A stretch of 64,000 nucleotides of DNA from contig NZ_LT706951.1 of assembly GCF_900155525.1 (NCBI RefSeq), forward strand, positions 720,508 to 784,507, written 5' to 3'. A program made the position numbers and the translations under genes. Shown here in pieces: positions 45,578-53,005 of the stretch (positions are counted from its first letter, which is position 1; every line of letters begins with the position of its first letter). Under the pieces are notes generated by a model. The model made no database searches, had not been told where the DNA came from, and worked only from the letters and a program-made list of their open reading frames with translations. The stretch is from Mailhella massiliensis. Lineage in GTDB: Bacteria > Desulfobacterota > Desulfovibrionia > Desulfovibrionales > Desulfovibrionaceae.

Positions 45578-46262
45578 GAGGGTTCTCCTTCTGCTTGTCA
45601 GTCCGTTTTCCCGGAAAAGGGCTACGGTTACACCGTAACCCGGCGGGGAAATGTTGGCAACGCGCAAAGCCGCATCTCTCACGGCGCAGGTTCCTCCCTC
45701 CCGCAAAAAGCCCTTTACGCAGAGCCTTCCGCCGCCCCTGCCCCGGGCCCCCTCTTCCCCGGCAGACCGGCCTTAAAAGCCCCCGGGGGCGGTACGCCGC
45801 CCTCCTTTTCCGGAGTCGCTCCCCTGCCCGCGCGGAAAGCCCTAGCCTTTGCACCGTTCTGCAAAGCTCCCGGGGGTCGCTCCCCTGCCCGCGCGGAAAC
45901 TTCTTCCTCCCGCCGGGGAAAAGCTTTCTCCTGCACGGCTCCCCTTCGCGGGATTCTCCGGCCTGCTCCCGGCACAGAAACGCCTGTTCCCCGGCCCGGG
46001 CCGTCGCCTTCCGGCACCGGCCGGAGTGTGCGGCCGGAGTGTGCGCTCAAAGTTCCGCGCCTTTTTGCGGGCCGTGCCCTCCGGTATCCCCGGCGCGGGG
46101 CGTGCACAGGGGGGGACGGCGACCCGGGCCGCTCCTCCCCGAGACGCTTTCCCTCCGGCAGCAGATTCCGGGGCAGCGCGCCCATGCTCAGGCGTACTTT
46201 TCCGCCCGCATCCCGGCGCGTTTCTCAAGGAATGCGTCCTCCGGCCACGACGCCGCGGAACA
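45578..46262. other. GC-rich spacer with a 24-bp direct repeat
   Basis: No gene accepted. GTCGCTCCCCTGCCCGCGCG (first 20 bases of a 24-bp repeat) occurs at 45815 and again at 45876, 61 bp apart. Each copy is preceded by a similar CCCGGGGG-like run. ORFs across the spacer on either strand are Pro/Arg/Ala-rich shadows with no RBS. Confidence 0.5.
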
Positions 46263-46505
46263 TCAGCGCTTTTCCGCCACCAGCGCTTCCAGCCTGCGGG
46301 CAAGCTGGAACAAATCCCCATGGCCGAGACGCGAAGGATCGTATTCCAGCAGAAGCGTGGCCGCCGCGCCGTCCGTCTCCACGCGCGTCACGCCCTCCAC
46401 CTTTTCAAGAAAGGCCCTCACGGCCGCCGCTCTGTCCTCTTCCCTCAGCGCATCGTGCGCCACACATATTCTGCCCCTGCCGAATTCTTTAATGGTATAA
46501 GACAT
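46263..46505 (-). CDS. Small protein, possibly HMA-like
   Basis: An 80-aa protein, MSYTIKEFGRGRICVAHDAL at the start, with GAGGAG at the right distance upstream. The pattern beta-alpha-beta-beta-alpha (IRICVAHDAL-type strand, AAAVRAFLEKVEGVTRVETD, AATLLLEYDPSRLGHGDLFQ, LARRLEAL) resembles small heavy-metal-associated (HMA_2-like) domains but has no CxxC. Monocistronic. Function unknown. Confidence 0.65.
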   Translation of the reverse strand: MSYTIKEFGRGRICVAHDALREEDRAAAVRAFLEKVEGVTRVETDGAAATLLLEYDPSRLGHGDLFQLARRLEALVAEKR

Positions 46506-46989
46506 GGCTCCTCGCTTGTATTTCCGTGCGGCGGCACAAGTTTGCATACATAAATAAAGTTTATCAAGCAAAACTTTTATGACGCACCGGGAAAAACGGA
46601 GCCTGTGCACAGCCGCCTTCCCGCAGGCCTGCGCCGGAGCCGGCGCACGCGAAGTCCTCTGCCCGGCAGCATTCCCCGCCCTTTCCCGCGGGAGCCTTTC
46701 CGCCCCGCCTGTCTCCTTTCGGCTCCCCGCCCTTCGGCCTTCCCTGCGTTTTCCCTTCTCCCTGCCCGGCAGTCCCGTTCCCCCCGTGACCGGGGCGCGT
46801 CCGGCCCCTCGCAAAGCGGCGGCAAGGCGGCCCTGCCCCATGGACAGGGCCTCACCGTTCTTGACGATTTTCCGCTCTCTGCTTTCGAAAAAACGCCTTT
46901 CCGGCCCCGTCTTCCCTGTATTTTCTCCGCACCGAAGCCTTGCGAAAAGCCACTTTCTCTTCTTTCTGAAAAAAAGATAAAAAAAATGC
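46506..46989. other. Spacer before tRNA-Asn, nothing else seen
   Basis: A GC-rich stretch becoming A/T-rich near 46960-46988 (an A-tract typical of an UP element in front of a tRNA promoter). No gene accepted; a minus-strand frame upstream of the 80-aa gene is open but unsupported. Confidence 0.4.
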
Positions 46990-47018
46990 TTGACGGCAGG
47001 GGGCAAAACGCCTAAACA
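46990..47018 (+). promoter_or_regulatory. Promoter of tRNA-Asn
   Basis: TTGACG (46990-46995), a 17-bp spacer and TAAACA (47013-47018), with an A-rich tract just upstream. Start would be about 20 bases before the tRNA. Confidence 0.55.
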
Positions 47019-47045
47019 CATTCCTGCAACGACGAGTTGTTCCGT

Positions 47046-47121
47046 TCCCCGATAGCTCAATAGGCAGAGCGGGTGACTGTTAATCACTAGGTTGGCGGTT
47101 CAAGTCCGTCTCGGGGAGCCA
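47046..47121 (+). tRNA. tRNA-Asn (GTT), CCA encoded
   Basis: Acceptor arms TCCCCGA (47046-47052) and TCGGGGA (47111-47117) pair fully, followed by discriminator G and encoded CCA (47119-47121). The D arm is GCTCAATAGGCAGAGC, the anticodon loop CTGTTAA with GTT at 47079-47081, and the T loop GGTTCAAGTCC is standard. The integrase gene 242 bp downstream and the change of gene content make its 3' end the probable attachment site of the island. Confidence 0.97.
47097..47121 (+). other. Probable attL (3' end of tRNA-Asn)
   Basis: P4-type integrases usually recombine at the 3' part of a tRNA gene. The T arm to CCA end is the expected core. The partner repeat (attR) is not in the window, so limits are approximate. 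Confidence 0.5.
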
Positions 47122-47136
47122 TTTATGGCTCTGAAG

Positions 47137-47177
47137 AAGAATCCCAAAGTCCAATAAGGCTTTGGGATTCTTTGTTT
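47137..47177 (+). terminator. Terminator after tRNA-Asn
   Basis: AAGAATCCCAAAG (47137-47149) pairs exactly with CTTTGGGATTCTT (47160-47172), followed by TGTTTT. Confidence 0.85.
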
Positions 47178-47363
47178 TAAGCTTTTTTCAGCGTCCAGCG
47201 GAATCCAAGGGCGTGCATTTGCATCCAATTTTTTTGTGGGTATATCTGTGGGTATGAATGTGCTATGCATATTCCGATACCCACAGGTTAACCGGTTAGA
47301 AAATAAAGCTTTTTCAGTCCATGTGGGTATCTTCCAATCCAATAAGATCCAAGGAGTACCTAC

Positions 47364-48551
47364 ATGCCTCTGACAGAAACCCAGATCCGCAATCTAAAAC
47401 CCGCCTCCACGCCGAAAAAGCACTTCGACGGCGAAGGTCTTTTCCTCTACGTCACCCCGGCCGGAAGCAAGCTCTGGCGCATGGCCTACCGTTTCGAGGG
47501 CAGGGAAAAGCTCCTCAGCTTCGGCAAATATCCCACCGTTTCCCTGAGGGATGCCCGCGCCCGCCGCGATGAGGCAAAATCCCTGCTCGACAAGGGCGCA
47601 GACCCTTCGGCGGTCAAGAAACAGCAGAAGCAGGAACGCGAGGCTGTGACCCGCGACACCTTCGAGCTCTTCGCCCGCGAGTGGCACAAAGTCCGCACGG
47701 CCGCCTATTCCGAGGCCTACGGCAAGGCCATCCTCTATCGGCTGGAAACGTATGTGTTCCCGGTCATCGGCAAGACGCCCGTGACGCGCCTCGCGCCCAT
47801 GGACATACTTGGCGTGGTCAAGCCGCTGGACGACAAGGGCCATCACGAGACCGCCAGCCGTATTCTCCAGATCATCGGGCAGATTTTCCGCTACGCGATC
47901 ATTCTCGGCAAGGTGAAGCAGAACCCCGTGAGCGAACTTCGCGGTGCGCTGAAACCTCACAAGGTGGTGCATCGGGCGTCCGTGACTTCGCCGCCGAAAG
48001 TCGGCCAGCTTCTGCGCGACATCGACCGCTACGAGGGCTATTTCCCCCTAGTCTGTGCGTTGAAGCTCGCCCCGCTGGTATTCACTCGCCACACCGAACT
48101 GCGTGCCGCCGAATGGAAGGAGTTTGACTTCTCGAAGTCTGAATGGCGTATCCCCGCCGAACGCATGAAGATGCGCACGGCCCACATCGTCCCGCTGTCC
48201 CGACAAGCTGTGGCGATTCTGGAAGAATTGCGGCTCTACTCCGGCGAAGGCAAATACCTCTTCCCCTCGATTCGCACCGACGTGCGCCCCATCTCCGAAG
48301 TGACCATGCTCAATGCCCTGCGCCGCATGGGCTACGAGAAGGATGAAATGAGCGTGCACGGCTTCCGCTCGCTGGCATCCACGCTCCTTAACGAACGTGG
48401 ATACAACCGCGACTGGATAGAACGCCAGCTTGCGCACTCGGAACGGAACGGCGTTCGGGCGGCCTACAACTACGCGGAATATCTACCCGAACGCCGCTGC
48501 ATGATGCAGGAATGGGCCGACTACCTCGACGAACTCAAGAACGCCGCCTGA
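47364..48551 (+). CDS. int: P4-type tyrosine integrase
   Basis: A 395-aa recombinase with a strong AAGGAG RBS. The N-terminal arm-binding DUF4102 domain is MPLTETQIRNLKPASTPKKH with FDGEGLFLYVTPAGSKLWRM. The catalytic domain has Arg247 (ELRAAEW), His332-x-x-Arg335 (HGFR) and Tyr368 (RAAYNYAEYL), with the family tail ERRCMMQEWADYLD. It would integrate and excise the island at tRNA-Asn. The gene has cleaner, slightly different codon use from core genes upstream. Confidence 0.96.
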   Translation: MPLTETQIRNLKPASTPKKHFDGEGLFLYVTPAGSKLWRMAYRFEGREKLLSFGKYPTVSLRDARARRDEAKSLLDKGADPSAVKKQQKQEREAVTRDTFELFAREWHKVRTAAYSEAYGKAILYRLETYVFPVIGKTPVTRLAPMDILGVVKPLDDKGHHETASRILQIIGQIFRYAIILGKVKQNPVSELRGALKPHKVVHRASVTSPPKVGQLLRDIDRYEGYFPLVCALKLAPLVFTRHTELRAAEWKEFDFSKSEWRIPAERMKMRTAHIVPLSRQAVAILEELRLYSGEGKYLFPSIRTDVRPISEVTMLNALRRMGYEKDEMSVHGFRSLASTLLNERGYNRDWIERQLAHSERNGVRAAYNYAEYLPERRCMMQEWADYLDELKNAA

Positions 48552-48567
48552 CACGGAGGGACGACAA

Positions 48568-48744
48568 ATGAACAATACCGCTGACGAAACGAGAATCTAC
48601 GCTCCTGCAGAGATTCCCTCCTATGAGACCGAAGGCTATCCCCAACTCTCTATCGCCGATAACGGCTGGACGGACGAAGAACGGAACGCCATGCTCCAAC
48701 ACGGCTACGACAGCATGGATATGCTGAGAGCGTGGCTCGGCTAA
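48568..48744 (+). CDS. Small acidic protein downstream of the integrase
   Basis: A 58-aa protein, MNNTADETRIYAPAEIPSYE at the start, and ADNGWTDEERNAMLQHGYDS near the end, finishing MDMLRAWLG. GGAGGG (48555-48560) is ideally spaced from the ATG, and the gene lies 16 bp after the integrase stop, so co-expression is very likely. Acidic, soluble, with no recognised family; could be a directionality or anti-restriction factor, but that is speculation. Confidence 0.7.
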   Translation: MNNTADETRIYAPAEIPSYETEGYPQLSIADNGWTDEERNAMLQHGYDSMDMLRAWLG

Positions 48745-48772
48745 GCCTCCATCCTCTTACCCTAAATAATGG

Positions 48773-48820
48773 GCGGACTTCCCGAAGCTGAATTATGGCC
48801 TCTGGAAGTCCGCGTTTTTT
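48773..48820 (+). terminator. Terminator of the integrase unit
   Basis: GCGGACTTCC (48773-48782) pairs exactly with GGAAGTCCGC (48804-48813), then G and seven T. Confidence 0.85.
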
Positions 48821-48927
48821 TCTTATCGCTTCCTCGTGAAGCATCAAAAAATCCCCCTTACAAATTCCCCTTCTGATACTGGACAAGTGTGAACCAGTTC
48901 TTATTTCTATGAGGGGGTAGGGGGAGT

Positions 48928-49014
48928 ATTAATATTAACTTTTTAATATTAATGAGTAGCCAGATTTTGACTGGGAGCAGTCAGATTTTGGCTACCTGTA
49001 GTCAGAATCTGGCT
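48928..49014. promoter_or_regulatory. AT-rich palindrome plus three 15-bp dyad sites at exact 21-bp period
   Basis: ATTAATATTA (48928-48937) and TAATATTAAT (48944-48953) form an exact inverted repeat. Immediately after it lie AGCCAGATTTTGACT (48958), AGTCAGATTTTGGCT (48979) and AGTCAGAATCTGGCT (49000). The three sites start exactly 21 bp apart (two helical turns) and share a dyad core CAGAWTYTG, so a dimeric protein could bind each on the same DNA face. This looks like an operator array or a small iteron-type replication origin with an adjacent unwinding element. The 313-aa gene starts 122 bp downstream. Confidence 0.7.
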
Positions 49015-49135
49015 CCCCGCGCTTCTTCTCTTCTTCGCCCCTTCTTTCTCTCGCGGCACTTCCCGCCGCGCTCTTTTTCTCCCGACACATTCCCTTTCTT
49101 TTCATTCCTCTCTAACAAAAGGAGGCTCTATAGAC

Positions 49136-50077
49136 ATGCCCGAAAACGTCCACATTCCCCTTGGCAAAGTCCAGGCCGCGTACGGCCTGACTGACGACGA
49201 ACTCTACGACCTGATCCAGAAGCTATGGGAGCGCAAGCAGCTCTTCTATAAAGAACTCTGGGCAGAAACCTACGAAAAGTACTGGCACTTCGCCGCCACT
49301 GGATCTCTGCCGTCCACGCAGGAAAAACTTTCCGAGCTTCCCGAGCCCGACAGCCGTCACCAGTCCAACTTTTATCCCATATTCTACGGCACGCAGATGG
49401 TGCGCTACCTCATGCAGCTCATCAAACTTGTTTCCTACAAGCCGTTCCGGCTAGGACTGGATTACCTCTTCGATACGGCCTTCGAGGATGGTCACAGCGT
49501 TGCCGCAGAAGAGCGCGACATCCTCTATAAATATTTCGAGTTCACGGAGCTTGACCGTAAGCCTCCCCGAAAAGATTATTACAGGCATTTCAAGGCCGGC
49601 CAACCCTATCTCGTAAGTTTTATTTCCAGAAATATGACGGGAACGCTGATGGCCGACCGTGACGCGGTCATCGAGTTTCTTGGCGACTATCCGTTGAAGC
49701 GCGAGGTCAAGGGGCTAACGCACCGCGTGGTGAACTCCATTCTGGACAGACTCGTCACGTCTGCCGCTAACATTCAGCTTGAAATCCAGCCCGAAATTCC
49801 CGTTGAAGCCTCCGTCTCGTCCTTGCCCTCTGCCGAAAACATCGTTGTTCCGTCTTCACTCTGGATGGGCAAAGCTCCGGCCTCCGTGCGCGATGCCATG
49901 AAGGAAGACTTCGACGAGTGCGTCACTGCCCACGTTCTCCTGAACTGGTGCAAGCTTGGCAAAACTCAGGTCGGCAGGTTGCTCTCCCCGAAGGAGTTCG
50001 GTGACGACAAATCCTATCGCAATCACGTGGATAAACTATTGCTTCGCGCCGCCCGCCTGAGCATCCGTCAGGAGTGA
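49136..50077 (+). CDS. Protein of unknown function on the mobile island
   Basis: A 313-aa protein with an AAAGGAGG RBS, beginning MPENVHIPLGKVQAAYGLTD. Segments include DDELYDLIQKLWERKQLFYK, a central LIKLVSYKPFRLGLDYLFDT, and a C-terminal LNWCKLGKTQVGRLLSPKEF that could be a DNA-binding helix-turn-helix. The overall basic/aromatic composition is compatible with a DNA-binding or replication-initiator role, and it sits between two arrays of phased sites (48958-49014 and 50078-50146). I do not recognise a known Rep family, so the role is inference from context. Confidence 0.75.
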   Translation: MPENVHIPLGKVQAAYGLTDDELYDLIQKLWERKQLFYKELWAETYEKYWHFAATGSLPSTQEKLSELPEPDSRHQSNFYPIFYGTQMVRYLMQLIKLVSYKPFRLGLDYLFDTAFEDGHSVAAEERDILYKYFEFTELDRKPPRKDYYRHFKAGQPYLVSFISRNMTGTLMADRDAVIEFLGDYPLKREVKGLTHRVVNSILDRLVTSAANIQLEIQPEIPVEASVSSLPSAENIVVPSSLWMGKAPASVRDAMKEDFDECVTAHVLLNWCKLGKTQVGRLLSPKEFGDDKSYRNHVDKLLLRAARLSIRQE

Positions 50078-50146
50078 TTCCCGTTATCTTCCCGGTTTTC
50101 CACAAAATTCCCGGAAAATTCCCGATTTCTTCCCGAACATTTCCCG
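50078..50146. repeat. Helically phased array of TTCCCG hexamers
   Basis: TTCCCG starts at 50078, 50089, 50108, 50119, 50130 and 50141. Spacings are 11, 19, 11, 11 and 11 bp, with a degenerate TTCCAC at 50098 in the 19-bp gap. The array begins at the base after the stop codon of the 313-aa gene and ends about 50 bp before the alpA-like gene. Roughly one site per helical turn suggests cooperative binding of a protein along one DNA face. Confidence 0.75.
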
Positions 50147-50197
50147 CCGTTTTTCCTAACCTCCGAGGTGCTAAATCCACCAAGGAGGTTTTTCCTT

Positions 50198-50413
50198 ATG
50201 CAAAAAACAATAGCACTTCCCGCAGTCGGCTATGTCCGCCTGCCCCAGCTCCTCAAGATCTTCCCCATCAGCAAGAGCGCATGGTGGGAGGGCTGCCGAA
50301 GCGGCGTCTTTCCCAAGCCCGTGAAGCTCGGGCCGCGCACGTCAGCGTGGCGCGTGGGGGACATCCGTGCCCTCATGGAGCGCATCAACACGGCGAGCAT
50401 CGCCTATGACTAG
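50198..50413 (+). CDS. AlpA-family DNA-binding protein
   Basis: A 71-aa protein. VGYVRLPQLLKIFPISKSAW followed by WEGCRSGVFPKPVKLGPRTS and AWRVGDIRALMERI is the MerR-like winged-helix of AlpA/excisionase proteins, which regulate integrases and excision in P4-like elements. The start is ATG 50198 with AAGGAGG at 50182-50188. The relaxase gene starts 9 bp after its stop. It is a candidate ligand for the TTCCCG array directly upstream, which would make it autoregulatory. Confidence 0.9.
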   Translation: MQKTIALPAVGYVRLPQLLKIFPISKSAWWEGCRSGVFPKPVKLGPRTSAWRVGDIRALMERINTASIAYD

Positions 50414-50422
50414 GGAGCCGCT

Positions 50423-51589
50423 ATGTCGTACCTCGTCCTTCATATGGATAAGTTCAAGCGCGAGTCGCTGCGCGGCATCCAGAGCCACAACAGGCGCGAG
50501 CGGAGAAGCCGTTCCAATCCCGACATCCGGCACGAGAAGAGCCACGAAAACTACGACCTGCACCAGCCGGAACTGCGCGACTACGCCCGCGCGGTGCAGG
50601 CCAGAATCGAGGCACTCAACCTGCCCAAGGCCGTGCGCAAAGACGCCGTTGTGCTCTGCGGCCTGATTGTCACCTCCGACCTGCCTTTCTTTGCCCGCCT
50701 GCCACCAGAGGAACAGCGGCGATTCTTCGAGGAGAGCCGCGACTTTCTCACCCGTTTCGTGGGGCGTGAGAATGTCATTTCGGCCATGATCCACATGGAC
50801 GAAAAAACGCCGCACATGCACTTCCTGCACGTCCCGGTGACGCCGGACGGTCGGCTCAACGCCAACGCCATCTACACGCGGGAAAGCCTGCGCCGCCTGC
50901 AAAGTGAGCTACCCGCACATCTCCAATCCTGCGGTTTCCGTATTGAGCGCGGCGTAGAGCAGGTTCCCGGCGCGCGGCGCATCCACCTGAACACCCGCGA
51001 GTTCAAGCAGGAAAAGGAAGAGCGCGAGCGCATCGCCGCCGATAACGTGAAAGTCCTGCGCCATGCGCTCGATACGCTCTACGCCGCGAACGAACTCGAA
51101 GAGCATCTCAAGGGCAAGATCAAGGACTACGAGAAGCAGGCCCGCGTGGCCGAGCGTTATCTCAGTCGCAACGAAGAACTGCCCGAAGCCACGCTCTTCA
51201 ACTTCAAGACTGTGCTGGCTCAGGCGCGGCGCGTCATTGAGGAGCAGAAAAAGGCTCTAGCCGAAAAGGCCATTCTGGAGGGACGGAAGGAAATCGTTGA
51301 TGGACTTCTTGCCGAGCGAAATCGCGAACTGAAAGAACAGGCCCGTAGGATCGACCGCCTCCTCCGAGAACTTGAGGAAGTCAAAGCACAAAAGAGAAAA
51401 GCCGAAGGGGAGGCTCATGCGCTCAAAGAGTTCATTGCCCAACCGGACGAAAAGCCGCGCTTTGAGAGGTTCCTCGCTGACAAGCAGGAAGAGGAACTCC
51501 GTGCCGAAATGGAGCGGCAAACCTGCCTCACCACACGCAAATCTACGCCTGCCCACGAAGACGATGGGCCTTCCTTCTCTTTTCACTAA
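50423..51589 (+). CDS. mobV: MobV-family relaxase (Mob/Pre)
   Basis: A 388-aa plasmid recombination/mobilisation protein. The N-terminal MSYLVLHMDKFKRESLRGIQ and SHNRRERRSRSNPDIRHEKS give motif I, and AMIHMDEKTPHMHFLHVPVT is the metal-binding HxDExTPHxH motif of MobV. The C-terminal ~190 residues are a long charged coiled coil (KGKIKDYEKQARVAERYLSR, KEIVDGLLAERNRELKEQAR). It would nick oriT and pilot the strand for transfer by a conjugation machine supplied in trans, since no T4SS genes are seen here. Confidence 0.93.
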   Translation: MSYLVLHMDKFKRESLRGIQSHNRRERRSRSNPDIRHEKSHENYDLHQPELRDYARAVQARIEALNLPKAVRKDAVVLCGLIVTSDLPFFARLPPEEQRRFFEESRDFLTRFVGRENVISAMIHMDEKTPHMHFLHVPVTPDGRLNANAIYTRESLRRLQSELPAHLQSCGFRIERGVEQVPGARRIHLNTREFKQEKEERERIAADNVKVLRHALDTLYAANELEEHLKGKIKDYEKQARVAERYLSRNEELPEATLFNFKTVLAQARRVIEEQKKALAEKAILEGRKEIVDGLLAERNRELKEQARRIDRLLRELEEVKAQKRKAEGEAHALKEFIAQPDEKPRFERFLADKQEEELRAEMERQTCLTTRKSTPAHEDDGPSFSFH

Positions 51590-51629
51590 TCGGCACTCCC
51601 CAAACCTTGGCCCAAGGCCCAAGATATAG

Positions 51630-51660
51630 CCCACTATGCTTTGCAGGAGCAAAGCGTGGG
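51630..51660 (+). other. Candidate oriT hairpin downstream of mobV
   Basis: CCCAC (51630-51634), TAT, GCTTTGC (51638-51644), AGGA, GCAAAGC (51649-51655), GTGGG (51656-51660): two nested inverted repeats forming one 12-bp stem with a 3-base bulge. No gene or T-run is attached. A hairpin next to a relaxase gene is the expected oriT form, but MobV oriTs usually lie upstream of mob, so the assignment is tentative. Confidence 0.45.
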
Positions 51661-51732
51661 CGACCGTCCCGCTCGACCGGGAATCGGTGAACCTCTAACC
51701 CGACGCAATGCATACGTCGAAAGGATGAATCT

Positions 51733-52095
51733 ATGATCAAAACCAATACTGAGACTGTCCGCAAGATCATAGCGGAATTTCCCAACCTTCAGCACGAGAA
51801 AAAGACGCTGGAAGGCAACCACGAAATGACGTTCCGCGAGGCTATCCGTGCCCTTTATCCGACACTTCGAGACATGAAAAAGCGCGGCTTCACCACCAGA
51901 GAAATCGCTGAAAAGCTGAAGGAGTACAGAGTGTATATCGAACTCTCCACGCTCTCCAAGTATATGCACGATATGGCGCAGGAGACGTCCCAGAAGAGCA
52001 AGGCCAGCTCCACGCGCCGCGTAAGGAAGCCTGCCTCCCAGCCTACCAGCTCCGCAAAAGCCTATGCTCCCGCCACGCCCAGCGAGACCGAATAA
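51733..52095 (+). CDS. Small HTH protein, mobilisation-associated
   Basis: A 120-aa protein. Residues 30-80 (MTFREAIRALYPTLRDMKKR, GFTTREIAEKLKEYRVYIEL, STLSKYM) form a helix-turn-helix like that of accessory proteins encoded with Mob genes on plasmids and ICEs. The C-terminal 35 residues are low-complexity Ser/Ala/Pro/Lys. AAAGG upstream of the ATG. It may bind the hairpin at 51630 or regulate mob. The family name is uncertain. Confidence 0.7.
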   Translation: MIKTNTETVRKIIAEFPNLQHEKKTLEGNHEMTFREAIRALYPTLRDMKKRGFTTREIAEKLKEYRVYIELSTLSKYMHDMAQETSQKSKASSTRRVRKPASQPTSSAKAYAPATPSETE

Positions 52096-52746
<651 letters not shown>

Positions 52747-52762
52747 AGATTTCTGTAGCTAA

Positions 52763-52896
52763 GTGTACTTTCTTGCAAGCCGTGAGCGCAAAATTGAGCA
52801 CTCCATTTTTGCCATAAATCTAGCAAAGTTACAACTCCGCCTCTTCTGACTGGCCTGCCAGCATCCTCCCAATTTTCCCTTTGCAAGAAAGTACAC
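52763..52896. mobile_element. 134-bp MITE-like segment with perfect 16-bp terminal inverted repeats
   Basis: GTGTACTTTCTTGCAA (52763-52778) is an exact inverted repeat of TTGCAAGAAAGTACAC (52881-52896). The 102 bp between is A/T-rich and non-coding. A further TTGCAAG lies at 52901, exactly 20 bp after the one in the right arm. A target duplication is not evident. It may be a miniature transposon, or a res site for the adjacent serine recombinase. Confidence 0.55.
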
Positions 52897-53005
52897 CTTT
52901 TTGCAAGGCCGGCGGGCGTATTCCCAAGGGATAACGGCATGGTCAGCAGAGATAAGTCGTTGGAAACATACAGGAAGGAAACCTCCATCCCCGATCGGAG
53001 GTTCC

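Noticed and set aside
45595-46553. Plus- and minus-strand ORFs across the 45.6-46.5 kb spacer
   Set aside because: Arg/Pro/Ala/Ser-rich low-complexity products typical of GC-rich non-coding DNA, with no RBS; only the 80-aa gene at the end has a proper start.
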